Shown here piece by piece: positions 36,801-48,332 of a DNA stretch of 64,000 nucleotides (its first letter is position 1; each line of letters starts with the position of its first letter). The notes under the pieces are model-generated. The model saw only the letters and a list, made by a program, of their open reading frames with translations, did no database searches and was not told where the DNA came from. This stretch comes from Pagrus major (taxonomy: Eukaryota > Chordata > Actinopteri > Spariformes > Sparidae). The stretch spans positions 5,927,847 through 5,991,846 of the forward strand of contig NC_133223.1 of the NCBI RefSeq assembly GCF_040436345.1, given 5' to 3'. Both the position numbers and the translations under genes were made by a program.

Positions 36801-39800
36801 TGTAATGTTTGAGAAAGTGTGTCCTCTGTCACTTTGCTCCTTTGCTGTGATGAAGCTCAATGACAGAGAGCTGACGCTCAACACCACAGCTCAGGTGGTC
36901 CACGATGTGGAGCTCTATAGGGACCAGACGGGATTGACTGCAAAGATATCAGCATCCAACCACACACTGTCTGTCCACTTTGATGGCAACACTGCACAAA
37001 TCCACATGAGAGGTACACACAAATTAAAGCCTAAATGTGATCAATAAGCTGTGATAAAATTGTTGATCCCCTTCCCGACATATATTACTCCACATATTTA
37101 ATAGAGTAATGCCAGTTGGAATGGCAGCTTTCTCCGTTGCAGATAAGGCAGAGAGGACATCAAAGGGCCTGAACACCTACACAGGTGTTTTCAGTTATTC
37201 TGGCTGAATAGGCCTCAGCTCATGTTTAAAGTGAGCAGAGCTATGCTGGGGACTGGTGTGGTGTCAAATTACGCCAGCCTTAACAGCTAGAACAACCTTA
37301 ACAAGAGTATTAGAGAGATGTCTGTCAAGCACATTCTTTACATGCACGCACAGTCAACACAAATATTTCACCACAAAAAATCCCAATCATGGATGTTCAT
37401 GTTTCAACTAATAACAAAACCCAAAAACAAATCACCTGTAAATTTTACTCGATTGTAGGGTATTATTTGGCGATACCACCAGATCTGGCCTTGATCTGAT
37501 ACAATTAACAATCAACATAACAAGCACACCCCTGTCAATTTAGCTGAGATGGAGCAGGTTAACAGTTTTAGGGTTCCTTGGAATTATCATCACTCAGAAC
37601 CTTTCTTGGTCATCGCACATCACAACCCTGGTTGAAAAAGCACAGAAAAGTCCCTACTTCCTAAGGAAACTTAGGAAGCCTAAATTCTGGAGCAAGATTC
37701 TGATAAACATTTATAGAGGAGCAATAGAAAGCATCACAAACTGACATGGTTCATCATGGCCCAGGACAGGAAGGCTCTACAGCGGGTGATTAAAACCACC
37801 CAGAACATCACTGGTACCATCTTCAGAGCATCAATGACATCAGTGAAGTGAGATGTCTGCACAGAGCCCACAGATACTAAAACACAACACCCACCCCAGC
37901 CACAGTCTATTCAGCCTGCTGCCATCTGACAAAAGGTACAGAAGTATCTGCTGCCACACCACCAGACTACTCAGCAGCTTCATTCCCCAGGATGTGAAAG
38001 TCCTCAATTCATCATCAACACTCCTTTTTCTAAAATAGATTTTAAATCCTTGTGTTTTAAAAAACATTGCCATTAAATTTACCTTGTACCTTTTAACCTT
38101 GTATAATAAAAAAAAAAACTCTCCAAGGGGAATGAAAAAATCTAGCTCGAGTGCAATTTCCAGTGCATTCCATTTAAAAGGGCAAGATGGCCAGAATTTT
38201 AGTTTAAAACATTTAAAAATGAGTGTGACGAAACAAAAGTGTTGTTGTTATGTCAAAGATTTCTATGTACTGTGTTGCAGAGATGTCAACTGATTTCCAC
38301 CATGTTTCATAATACCACTTTGTACCTCAAGAGGCGATAGTTTGGTAGTATAGTCCCCCATAGTTTCAGTAGGGAGATGTAAAAATACAGAGTTTTGCTA
38401 CTTAGTCTAACAAGTTAATGAAATAAACTCACAAAATTTCAAGAACAAAAATATTTTACTTATTTTCATTACAAAACAGAAAAATGCAACCATACGCCTC
38501 TTTTACAGAACTAAGATGAGCATAAATGCCTTCATTCAAACTCAACATAGATGAAATAAACCTTACAAAACAGTCTTGGTTTGTCTTCTCACAACCACCT
38601 CTGGTTTGGGCCAAGTAAATCCTCAATTCACAGCGTAAAATGTGAAAATCTTTCTGCTCTACGTACCGTCTACACTCTGCTGATGTCCATCGCTAACTTC
38701 TCTGCTGCTTCGTGCCTTTTCTGTCCCCACCTGCCATGTCTTCTCATCCCTTGAGTCATAGTCCTGGTCACCCTAACCCTAACCAAGTCTGCTAAAAGGG
38801 CCACTTAGTTCCACAGCTTACTGAGAGGCTAGTCACCAAAGATAGCTACAGCAAAGAGTATAGTGAGCAGCAATTAGCAGTTATGCTGCCACCTATAGTT
38901 TTGGAGCCATCTTCAAATTTTGGACATCACAAATAACACCTTTGAAGAGATAATACCTGAAATTAGTTCTGCCAAGATTTATGCTTACATATGGAATATC
39001 TAAAGTTAACTAGTTATTGGATAGAGTACTGTGGCAAACCTACCTTGACAGGTTTATAGCTCTACTGTTAAAGCTTTATCTCACGATCATGATAATATTG
39101 CAAGATGACTATTTCTTCTTTCCTCTCTTTCATTGTGGTACAGAGAGCAATTATGTGTCATTACACATAGTGCACCGATGATCAGGGTTTAGCTGTTGAA
39201 GTAATTATGAGTCAGTGTGGCAAAATACATCATCAAGTGCAGACATTAAAGCTGACTTTAAGTTTTATTATAAAGCATTATGGTTCAAAAACGACAGACT
39301 CAAATTTTTGAGTAAAATATTGAATATGACTGAAGACGTGCCTGGGTTGGAGTGGAGTGTGGACATCTAACATTGTATCATCTGCATAGAACTTAAGTCT
39401 GGAGTACGGATGAGGAAGAAATATATTTATATACAATATGAACAGTGATTGACCCAGAACAACACTGTAACCGATTATATTATTATTAAAGCGAGCCATG
39501 GGTCATGATTTAGGAAGTAAATGTATGATTAAAGGGCTCCTTTTGAGTACATTGTTATTACCCCTAAATCAATTGCCAAACATTAACATTAAACATTTTT
39601 TTACTATTTTCTGTTTCTTATTTAACACATGCATGTTTAAAATACAAAAACATTTTTTAATAGTAAATGTATGCATTGATTTCTCTTAACTAAGGAGGTG
39701 ATCAAACTTGAGAGAGAGTCTTTAAAATTTGTGAATACCAGCTGTCCTTCAGTGTGCTCTTGTGCATGTCCACTTTAAAGGTTAATTGATCTGTCAAACG

Positions 39801-42800
39801 CTCTTTCCTAAAACTGACCAGGACCAAGAGGAGCACTGGTACATGGTTTATGTGGCAATTCTAGCAGGTCCGTTAGTGAGGAGAAGATCTCTAAACACTC
39901 TGCCACTGGGTAAGACCTCAAATACCACCAACACTTATTGGCGACCACTGCTGTTTTTTTGATTAAATGGTTTTGGAACATGCGCGCAACAGTCTCTATC
40001 CTGTGGTTTTAGCATTATGTTGTTGGCCAGTCTTTGATCTTTTGCTGTTTGTTGCCCGATAGCTGTGGGATACAGTACAATGATGCTGCTGACAGTAGAA
40101 TCAACTGCAACGCCACAACTGAATGGTAAACAGGCAACATTAACCTTCATGCGGTGGTCACTTACACCAGTGATCGACCCCTAAACCCTCATTATCCTGT
40201 TTATTCTCGTAGACTTTTGTCTTACTGTCCTTAATGGTTGACCCCTCTTGTCACATTTTCACTTGAACAGGTGTAATATCCTGAGGCAGACTCCCTTCAC
40301 TGCTTGCAACAAGCACATCAACCCAGGGCCCTTTGTTACTGCCTGCACACACACTTTGTGCAAATACCCTGCAGTGGATGCTCTCAAGTGCCAGTTCCTG
40401 GAGGCCTATGCTAGGGTCTGTAGCCACCTTGGCAATGTCACAGTGGAGAGCTGGAGGTCAAAGAACAGATGCTGTAAGGCTGCCTTCAGCATCTTTGGTC
40501 ATGTTTTGATATTACCTGATAGGTCTGAAATGAACTCCTAAATTTTGTTGAATAATAACACAGCTGTGTTTTAGGACAACAAAGTCTTCTCATCTATCTG
40601 TAGATATTTAACAGTGCAAAAAAATTCACACCTACATTTATTTTTAAATGTTATTTATGACGCACTTAGATACATATTTATTTATTGAGTCATGTATTGA
40701 TTGTAGGCAGTTTAGAGGTGTAGCAGCATCAAGATGATCAAATGATTGTTAAGTATTTGATTGGCACCTGAAATTCATTGTAAATGCACTCATTCACAGA
40801 CTGCCCAGTTTATCATAATTGAACTGGAGGATAACCCTAACCCTTCTAATCAGCCACTTGTATTAATGCATTTTAAAATGGTCTCTATTTCTTCATATAT
40901 CTGTGTGTGCTTGTGTGTTTGCAGCCAAGGTCCCTCAGGCTTACTGTCAGAACAGGTTCTGCAGTGCACACGAGTTCTGTGGCGAGAAGAGAAATGGTGG
41001 GGAACCCCGCTGCCACTGTCGGGCCATTTTTGCCTCTAAGTACAGATCAACAAGCACTTTTGGTGAGTCAGCTATGACAGAAGTCACTACTGCTTGAAAC
41101 TGCTATTTCATTAGAGGCTGGAAGAAGCTCTTTCAGATTTATGGTATAACAGTGGAGTATCCATAGAACTTATGTGGAGGATTAGGCCATGATATTGGGC
41201 CAGTACTTCCATTTATTATTAAAAGTAGCATTTGGTCACTTCTGTCTTCATCGATTACGATTACAGCTTTATATGTATATAATCTAGCCTTAATTTTACA
41301 GACTAGTTGGCATACAAGTATTTATTTGACTTGCATGTTAAATTAATTGGTCCAAATGTAGAGGTTTGGCAAAGAGATAAAAAATAAAGATACACAAAAC
41401 TCTCAAAAAGTCCTTTAGGAAAAACATAAGAATATGATATTATGTGTGCATATTCCTTATCTGTGAAGCTAAATGAATATAATGTTTTATTATGGGTGTT
41501 CAGGTGAACCAACGGTTTGCAGTCAGAAGTCTGCTTCGGTAAATCTGGCTAATTGTCTCTTAGAGGACAAAGGCATCGACTACTCTGTCTTACACCTAAA
41601 TGACCCGGCCTGTAAAGGAGAAATGGACAGCCTAACCCACATGGTGACATTTAATTCCAACAGCCACAATTGTGGTGCAGTGCTCATGGTGGGTACCCTC
41701 TTTTATTGAGCTGAATTAATAAACTGTTAATGTGCACCTCAATGTTCAGTTACAATGACTGTGTCCATTCAGGCAAACGAAAGCAAAATAATCTACAAGA
41801 ACACCATCATGACACGGAACAGCTCCCTGTTTGGCCTAATCAACCGTCACGACTCTGTGCATATTGACTTCTCCTGTTATTACAGTCAGCCTGATATCAA
41901 GAGCTTGGCCATCAAACTTAAAGACAGGTGTGTGGCTGGTGCACAGTACTGTATGTAGTTCCTGTATAGTCACCTTTTTGTTAGCAAGAGACTTGTTTTT
42001 TTAAGTGTAGACTGAAGCCTTGTATATTTAGGAGGTGTGTGAGTGGAAGCCAACTGATAAATGTCTTTGCTCTCCAGCTCTGTGAACCGGCAAATTACTT
42101 CTGGAGAATGGAATTACAATCTGACCATGAAGCTTTACACCGACTTTGACCGTAAGGTAGCTATCCAGTCAAGCACTGAAATTAATCTGGACCAGAAAAT
42201 CTGGGTGGAGCTGAAGACAGGTGGGTTGGATGACACAATAGTCCGTGTGGTGACTGACTCCTGCTGGGCAACCAATCAGCCTTCACCAAGTGGAAGCCTG
42301 AGATATGACCTCATCATCAAGGGGTGAGTTATACACTGATGCTCATGGTGATTAAAGCATTATTTTATGTTGCTGGCCAGTCCCTGTCATGTCTGCTTTG
42401 CTGTTTTTGAGCAGCTGCCCTAACCCTGCTGACGAGACGGTGAAGGTGGAGGGAAATGGGCTGGGAACGTCCAACTACTTTTCTTTCAACATGTTCCAGT
42501 TTTCTGGCACGACTGGTGATGTCTACTTGCACTGCAGATTAGTGCTGTGTGTCAGGCAGGGTGACACCTGTGCACCGGTATGCCTACTTCCTGAATATAT
42601 TCACATAAATGCAAAAATAAAAATGGTAAATGATCAAATTTAAAAAATGTAGGCAAGACATTTTTTATTTAACATCGGTCGGTTTGTGTCATTGTTTGGC
42701 CTCAATAACCTGTGCTGACCCAAACCTAAAACTGAATCTCTGTTTTCTACTGGTATCTTAGAGGTGCAGCCAGGCTAAGAGAAGGCGCAGATCTGCCATG

Positions 42801-42854
42801 TCAAAATATGAGGATGAAAACCCTGCCTTCATCACCATGGCCTGGACTTATTAG
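30806..42854 (+). CDS. Alpha-tectorin-like secreted VWD/ZP protein (16 coding exons)
   Basis: This is probably a secreted, polymer-forming matrix protein. The coding exons are 30806-30851, 31366-31463, 32804-33031, 33191-33274, 33917-34022, 34128-34257, 34493-34736, 36856-37012, 39822-39909, 40271-40473, 40925-41062, 41504-41688, 41773-41927, 42078-42323, 42415-42577 and 42762-42854. All introns are GT-AG, and the sum is 2364 bases, an unbroken frame of 787 residues plus stop. Residues 1-20 are a signal peptide. About 231-400 is a VWD domain (CTVTGSTVIDFIGR, HGLCGN). About 400-462 is a C8-like region, 462-507 a Cys-rich EGF/TIL-like module, and 512-757 a ZP module. RRRR at 764-767 is a furin site. 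Only 20 residues follow, with no membrane anchor. The stop codon TAG directly abuts a GTAAGT donor, so the 3' UTR is in a later exon. Exon 36856 has a weak acceptor and is the least certain boundary. Confidence 0.88.
31366..34257 (+). other. N-terminal domain exons of the tectorin-like gene
   Basis: Five exons (residues about 16-230) encode a domain without a name I can give. It has six or more Cys, Asn-glycosylation sites (NQT, NIT) and a GGTADRGDLAVLAREIP segment. In related fish proteins this part precedes the VWD domain. Its function is unknown. A MITE-like insertion sits in the intron at 31996-32464. Confidence 0.6.
31996..32464. mobile_element. MITE-like element, CAGTG/CACTG ends, intronic
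   Basis: It begins CAGTGATGGAATGTAACTAA and ends in TACTTCTTAAAACACTG, with many TACTTAAGTA-type motifs inside. This is the common fish repeat pattern with CAGTGGTGGAAAGTAACTAA ends, hAT-like by end sequence. No perfect 8-bp duplication remains. It lies between coding exons 2 and 3 of the tectorin-like gene. Confidence 0.7.
34493..40473 (+). other. VWD and C8 exons of the tectorin-like gene
   Basis: Exons at 34493, 36856, 39822 and 40271 encode one von Willebrand D-type domain and the start of the C8 Cys-rich region (ALKCQFLEAYARVCSHLG). A normal VWD start has GDPHY/TFDG-like residues; here it reads GSTVIDFIG, so the calcium-site residues look only partly kept. The large introns (2.1 and 2.8 kb) hold LINE debris at 37540-38110 and otherwise nothing recognisable. 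Confidence 0.75.
37540..38110 (+). mobile_element. CR1/Rex1-type LINE fragment in an intron
   Basis: Read on the plus strand with frameshifts: FLGIIITQNLSWSSHITTLV, then KAQKSPYFLRKLRK, then a DRKALQRVIKTTQNITGT segment and LLPSDKRYRS...SFIPQDV, the end of a non-LTR reverse transcriptase gene. It is the same LINE type as the minus-strand fragment at 29765-30290 and gives the empty site for the solo LTR there. Confidence 0.7.
41504..42854 (+). other. ZP module and furin site of the tectorin-like gene
   Basis: Five exons encode a zona pellucida-type polymerisation module: ZP-N about VCSQKSASVNLANCLLEDKG to SCYYSQ, and ZP-C about VELKTGG to LHCRLVLC, with paired cysteines throughout. The exon at 42762 holds RCSQAKRRRRSAMS. 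Cleavage at a furin site frees ZP proteins to polymerise. The tail contains a short hydrophobic patch (PAFITMAWTY), which may be the external hydrophobic patch, but no transmembrane segment or GPI signal follows. Confidence 0.8.
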
Positions 42855-43470
42855 GTAAGTGCAACGCTCCTGCTTATTAATGGCATCAGTGCAGAATTGC
42901 AGATTATTGATGTCCTGTGAAAACCTTGTATTTTCAAATTTGTTTCCCATGAGCTAAAAAAACAGTCCTGTTTTTAGCTTTGTGACAAGCATTTTTCAGA
43001 TATTCCAATAGATTTTTAAGTACTCCATACCACGATGTGTGGTCAGGAGTAAATAAAATCTGAATTGGAAACCCATAGCAAAGATGTATATGTGGTTGAC
43101 CTCTTAAATTGACTATAAACCAGCAAGCTGAGTTCTATGTACCTCACATCCTACACTGCCCACATTCAACATAGGTAGCCAATGGTCATTTGACTGCATT
43201 CAGCTGTGTGTGACCATGCCCTGGTGCCATCCTGGAAAATTTTCTCGAGGTGTTTCAGATAAACTCAGATGAGAAGTCGATTGAGAAGACAACTCCATCA
43301 TCCAGATCCAGATTCAGTGGCCTTTAAAGGGTCTCAGGACATTACAAATTCAAACAAAACATAAGAGGGGAAAACATCTTTATCTATGATGTTGTGGAGT
43401 TTATGAGATTTATAGAAAATCACCAAACTCTGCAATTTTTCTGACTAGTGCAGTTGGGAAAGCCCAGGGA
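42855..43470. other. Flank of the tectorin-like gene, likely 3' UTR intron
   Basis: It starts with the GTAAGT donor directly after the stop codon. A possible acceptor (GGTGTTTCAG) is at about 43258, but the 3' UTR exon and poly(A) site are uncertain. Confidence 0.35.
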
Positions 43471-43985
43471 CTTCTGCTCTCCCTTATAATACCTCTTTTT
43501 GGCATTTATGGCAACAAGCTGTGAATCTCCTTTTAAAAGGTAGAGGACACAAGCCTTTACCTCTCCATACAGGAGCTGCATTAGCTTTTGGAATCCTGTG
43601 CTATCCCATAACTGTGCCCATAGCATAGTTCTCTCTATGGCTGAAAATGAAGATCACATTTATTTGAAGGTAAAACTACGATTCCTGCAAACTCCCAACT
43701 GCTTTGCTCAGTTCCAAAATATCTGGAACTGCTTCCAGTGGATGTCCCTACCCTAACCTGCTCTTTCCCTTTGTCATATATCCGATTTCCCATTTAGTTT
43801 TTCCTGTCATGACAATTCAACATTGTCATTCGTTAGTTTGCTGTAGAGATTTACATGTGGAAAACCTCCATAATCTAAGACAAATCATTCCCAGTTTGAG
43901 TCAAATTGTTGGGGGACCTCCAATGCAAAATGCTTAGAGCATCAAAATGCTAAAGCCACCCTACTCAACAGAAGCATGATTACTC
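43471..43985. repeat. 515-bp dispersed repeat, copy 1
   Basis: From CTTCTGCTCTCCCTTATAAT to GATTACTC this is nearly identical to 55507-56020 in the same orientation. It has no open frame of note. Copy 1 follows the tectorin-like gene and copy 2 follows TAAR-C. It may be a transposon-like repeat or a piece of local duplication. Confidence 0.85.
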
Positions 43986-45469
43986 TGTCAGCCTCAGTGG
44001 CATGCACAGACTTTTTGAAGGGTGGGGGCGAAAAGAAACAAAAGGGCACATACAGCGCGTTCTCTTCAGGTTCTCTCGGGGTTTATTTCTACATAACAAC
44101 CTCCGAACTATACATTATCCCACTTATTACACGGCTTACGAGTGAAATAAATAATAAATAATCACCCACAATGATTCAGCAGCGACAAGGATTGGTTGGT
44201 AAAGTTTTCACTTTCACTTTCACTTTCAAGGCCGGCCTGAGAGAGGAGCTGGACAGCGGTGCTTTTTATGCTGTGGTTGGTGTAACGCGTTGAAAGTCCA
44301 GCTGTCTTGCTTATGTTGCTATATGTTGCCAGGGCGGATCAGAGCGCCGTCCCTAGCAACGGTCTGTTATACTTGACGACGGTCATTATACAGAAATAAC
44401 GGACCGTAGAACGCAGCGATGAACCAATCAGAGAGCAGCATTCAATAGAGCCGTGTAATAAACATGGATTAACAACTAACCATTACTTGGATTTGTTTAT
44501 CTTAGGTTTCTATGGAGATTTGGACTACCAACAAGCTCAAGACCCAAACTGATTCCTGTTTTGGCTTTGTCCTGATGAAGATGTGGGATCAGTTATCATT
44601 GTTGTGAATCTCTGCCAGCATATATAATTGTAACAATGGGACACACACAGATCCTTCCCTTGCCTTAAATTTGGTCTTGTTTTGGGTCTCTGTGGTTGTT
44701 TCCCCCAGGGATGGTGAACATAATTTCTGGAGTATTGGAAAGGTACTGATTTGATTAAGTGTATCACACAGGCAAATTCATTAACTGTCAGAGAGCCAGA
44801 CAGAAAGCACCAGCCAAAACCTGATAGGTGAACACATAAACATGAATACTGTAAGATACCTGTTGTACTGTATGTTTCAGTGGAATGTGGGTCTTTCTTT
44901 GTGATTTAAAGATTAATTACAAAACATACATGCAAAGGTGATTGAATAAGGTTCTGTAACGATTCTTATCAATGAAAGGAAGAATGACAGTCCCAACATG
45001 CTCCTAGTTTTGTTGAAAATGACGGCTTTTTCAGGGCTTTTCTGCTTTTTGCAAGTATTCTTTGGTATAAGTTTGGAGAGGCTAACAAGGTTATGCAAAC
45101 AATGTATGCATGTTTTGACAATAAAATTGGTATGTTCCAGTCTGTGGCCACAAAAAAATGCAGTCAAGCTGTACTCTTTATCCACCTTTATTATGATGGT
45201 GTATAATCAATAAAAAGCATAAATGTATGTATAGGAGCATTACCTGAGTGTGCAGTTATTGACAATAATAACTCAATCACAGGCCCAATTGTTCCTGCTG
45301 CATCCTTACAGTTATTTCTGCTCGATTTAAGATTAACAATGTCACCTTTCACTATTATCACAACTAATATATCACCAAACCTACATAATGCTCAGATGGG
45401 AGGAAAAGCAAAAATGTGTGCAAACTAAGTTTCGAGTTTGTATTTTGTGGCACATGGTTTTTGCCAGAA
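43986..45469. other. Intergenic, no gene seen
   Basis: There is a CACTTT repeat at about 44210-44230 and a CpG-containing patch near 44280-44420, perhaps from an unplaced repeat. No domain is readable on either strand. Confidence 0.4.
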
Positions 45470-45560
45470 TACACACTGAAGAAGGTCGTCCTGCCCGAAA
45501 CTTCCGTGTGGCAACAATAAACAGTTTGATGGGAGTGCTGTCCTTTATTTTCATTTTATT
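45470..45560 (+). repeat. Fish repeat end with hammerhead-like core
   Basis: The segment CACTGAAGAAGGTCGTCCTG is followed by CCCGAAAC, a pattern (CUGAnGA ... GAAA) seen in hammerhead-like motifs of Penelope-type and related retroelements. The stem is poor, so this is only a relic or a chance match. The 50-bp stretch around 45905-45950 recurs at 47280-47330. Confidence 0.3.
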
Positions 45561-46079
45561 TTGTGGCACAACAATCTGCCAATCTGATGTTTTTGTTCAA
45601 AATAGTAAATACCTGGAGCTGTGCTTAAAGTGCTTGAAAACACTTTTGTACATTCCATTCTCCAGTTTAAAAGTCTGCCAACTCCTCTCCAGTTAGTTAG
45701 TATGGGACAGTGGCTTAAAAGGACACCCCCTACATATTTGTTTATTCATTTTGATATATACTGTTTGTTAATTGTTTAATTTGTTTATGTTTTATTTACA
45801 ACTAATTATTGTGGCTCAAAGGAAAAGATATAGGCATTGTCATTACGAAGTCTCACCACAAGAGGGTTGTGGTTTATGGTCACTCCCAGTCGGCGCAAGT
45901 CATTACATGCATTGTGTTGTTCCAATGAAGCTAAGAGAGGAGCGCATGATTTACAATGCTGCTATATGTCTATGTTTGCAGGTAAGCAAGCCACAAAAAC
46001 TCACATCTGTAACTATGAATTAGTGTCTCTTAGGGTCAGAATATAAGGAAAGTTGGCCATTTACTCCTTTTTTGTTGTG

Positions 46080-47037
46080 TTAAAGCTATAGTCTGTAACT
46101 TTTTTTGGTTATATTTGCTCTAATTGTCATTATGATCTGACAGTATAATATGATACAGGTCAGCTGTGTAAAAATCCACTGTCTGTGGGCCCACCCAGTG
46201 GCTCTAATTTGAATTGCAAGAATCTACCGCTCCCGGCTGAATACAACCAATCAGAGCCAAGGAGAGTATGAGCCAGGTGTCAATCACTCTCGTGCATACG
46301 CTGCTGGCAGCCCCCATCCCTCGCGCAGCGTGTACTCGGCAGTGACCCTTCCCTGCGCAGGCGCAGTGCCTGCTCTTACCTGGTCTGATACTGCACGCAG
46401 CAATGGCGGAGAGGGAGCTGCAGGATTTTCAGAGACTGAAGAGCGACGCAGAGTGTTTCAGTCTGTTTTAACCACAAGGCTATGGTGGCGGCGGTTACAG
46501 TAAAACTCACAATAGCACACATCACTGATGTTGCAGTCAAGCTATGTAGCTTGTTGCTAAATCTAACTTGTTAGCTTGTATGCTAACTCAGGTGTTTAGC
46601 TTTGTCTGTATGGCTACTGGTTAGCAAAAGTGTCTTTCAAGTGCCCGGCAGTTATAACGTTAGTTTGTGTTCAGTACGCTCTGAAGTGGTTGAATTAGTT
46701 TAGAGAAATAACGTTACTCATGCTCCAGAAAGACAGCATGGTGATGATGATTACCTGAATGATTACCTGGTAACTCTGTCTACCGCGATGTGAGGAATAG
46801 TGTTTGTTGCTCTGGATATCTACAGTGACTCACCTGAGGCACTCATCACTGTAATTTAACTGCATTGATCAGGAATAGAACAATCAGCTCATGCACAGCA
46901 GGCTCCTCTGTGGGGAGGGGCTTTGAAGGCAGGGCTGCAGCGCAGCAGAGAGGAAGAAGGAGGGACCTGGGAGCTGTATCATTCAAATATTCTGGCTAAG
47001 TCCACTCTTTTCTCAAAACTCCAGACTGCAGCTTTAA
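46080..47037. mobile_element. MITE with TTAAAGCT..AGTCTG ends
   Basis: The left end is TTAAAGCTATAGTCTG. The right end, reversed, is TTAAAGCTGCAGTCTG, so 14 of 16 bases match. TTAA at both borders would fit a piggyBac-type TTAA target, but other classes are possible. The GC-rich interior has GCGCAGGCGCAGTG and CAATGGCGGAGAGGG but no long frame. Total 958 bp. Confidence 0.75.
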
Positions 47038-47541
47038 TGTTTAGTCATAGTTGTTAGTTATATCGTGCTGGCAGCTAAGCTGACCGCTAACATGCTGAGA
47101 GGACCCCGCAGTAGTACGTGTGTTGTTTTGTTTGTTTGTACTATAAACCTCTACACAATGTAGCCAATACGCAGGAGCCACAATACTTTAATTTTCATAT
47201 AATTTTATTGTGCCACAGTTTTGTGTTGGTGTATTTAAGAGTGTGTCTTGATGTAAGTTTGAGTAAGTTAGCAAGTCAATACATCCATTATGTTGTTCCA
47301 ATGAAGCTAAGAGAGGATGTGGAGAGGAGGTGGTTCTTCAAGTGTGCTACATTAGAACTGAGGAAGCCTCTTGGATGAGAGGTGAAACGTCTTCAAGAAA
47401 CTGAAACAAGTCCAGCTGCCTATGATACAGCACTTAGATTTACCATGACCTGGATGACCGAGAACCTTCACCAACCTGCCTCAGGATATTCCCTCCAGCT
47501 CTAAAAGTCCGGAAAGTAGTGACACTCCCAGTCTATCTGCT
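47038..47541. repeat. Retroelement flank with hammerhead-like motif
   Basis: At 47358-47387 CTGAGGA is followed by CCTCT-TGGATG-AGAGG and then GAAA, matching the hammerhead ribozyme core CUGANGA-stem II-GAAA. The outer stems I and III are not evident. The surrounding sequence is a fish repeat that precedes an SGNH-hydrolase ORF. Confidence 0.4.
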
Positions 47542-48322
47542 GTGCATCCTCTCTCCTGGGCGTCCATGGTGAGAAAGGGGAGAAGGGTTTCTCTTCCTCT
47601 GTTCTCACCAGACAGGGATGACGACCCTGTCTCGATCTCAAACTTCTTTGCTCCACTTGAGGAACTAACTGAGCTAGCTGTTCAATGTTCACCAGCTGCA
47701 CCCAAGCAGCCTGCCCCAGTCTGCTCCAATATGACAAGAAAGTGTCGAATTTCCCCCATGCCCCCGGTATACCATGGAAAACATCGCCAACAACCTTCCC
47801 CACCTGCTGTATCCAACTCTGGGGGCACTCTTCTTAGCCCGCAGACTCAACTGCTCAACAGAGCACTGGACATTACTGTGGCTAGTGGTGATGTCAGCTC
47901 CAGTGGTGCTGTCCCTCCGTCTTTACACCCAGGTGAAACTTTTTCAGTCAATTCTGCTGTCCCGGGTGCTGCCCTTACTAACGTGGCTAATAAAAGTGTA
48001 GGGACAGGCAGCCTGAAATTCTGATCATTGGTGATTGCATTGTCAGATCTGTTGAGCTCCCAGGCACTATCACATACTGTCTTCCTGGTAGTAAAGTTGG
48101 AGACATAATTGAACTGTCACCTGTGCTCACAGACCTTCATCCATCAGCTCACACTCGTATTATTCACGTGGGTATCAATGACGTCATTGACAAACAACTA
48201 ATCAAACTGCACAATCAACTAGAGTCTCTGTCAATCACAATTCAAAGCCTGGGCAGAACCTGAATCTTTTCTGGCCCCATTCCCTCTGTTTCTAAAAGCC
48301 CTGAACATTTCAGCTGTCTTTT
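47542..48322 (+). pseudogene. SGNH-hydrolase (esterase-type) retroelement ORF, N-terminal part
   Basis: An open frame 47542-48024 (Pro/Ser-rich) is followed in another frame by an SGNH-hydrolase segment: ILIIGDCIVRSV (block I), LPGSKVGDIIEL, then HVGINDVI (the GxND block) and a broken end near FSCLFSLHE at about 48330. Such esterase domains occur in ORF1 of CR1-type retroposons and related fish elements. The nucleophile Ser in GDS is Cys here. A Rex1-type LINE interrupts it, and the DGLHPN end is at 50300-50330. Confidence 0.65.
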
Positions 48323-48332
48323 TAGTCTACAT

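Noticed and set aside
38760-38790. CCCTAACCCTAACC as a telomere-like tract
   Set aside because: There are only about two repeat units inside an intron. Too short to mean anything.
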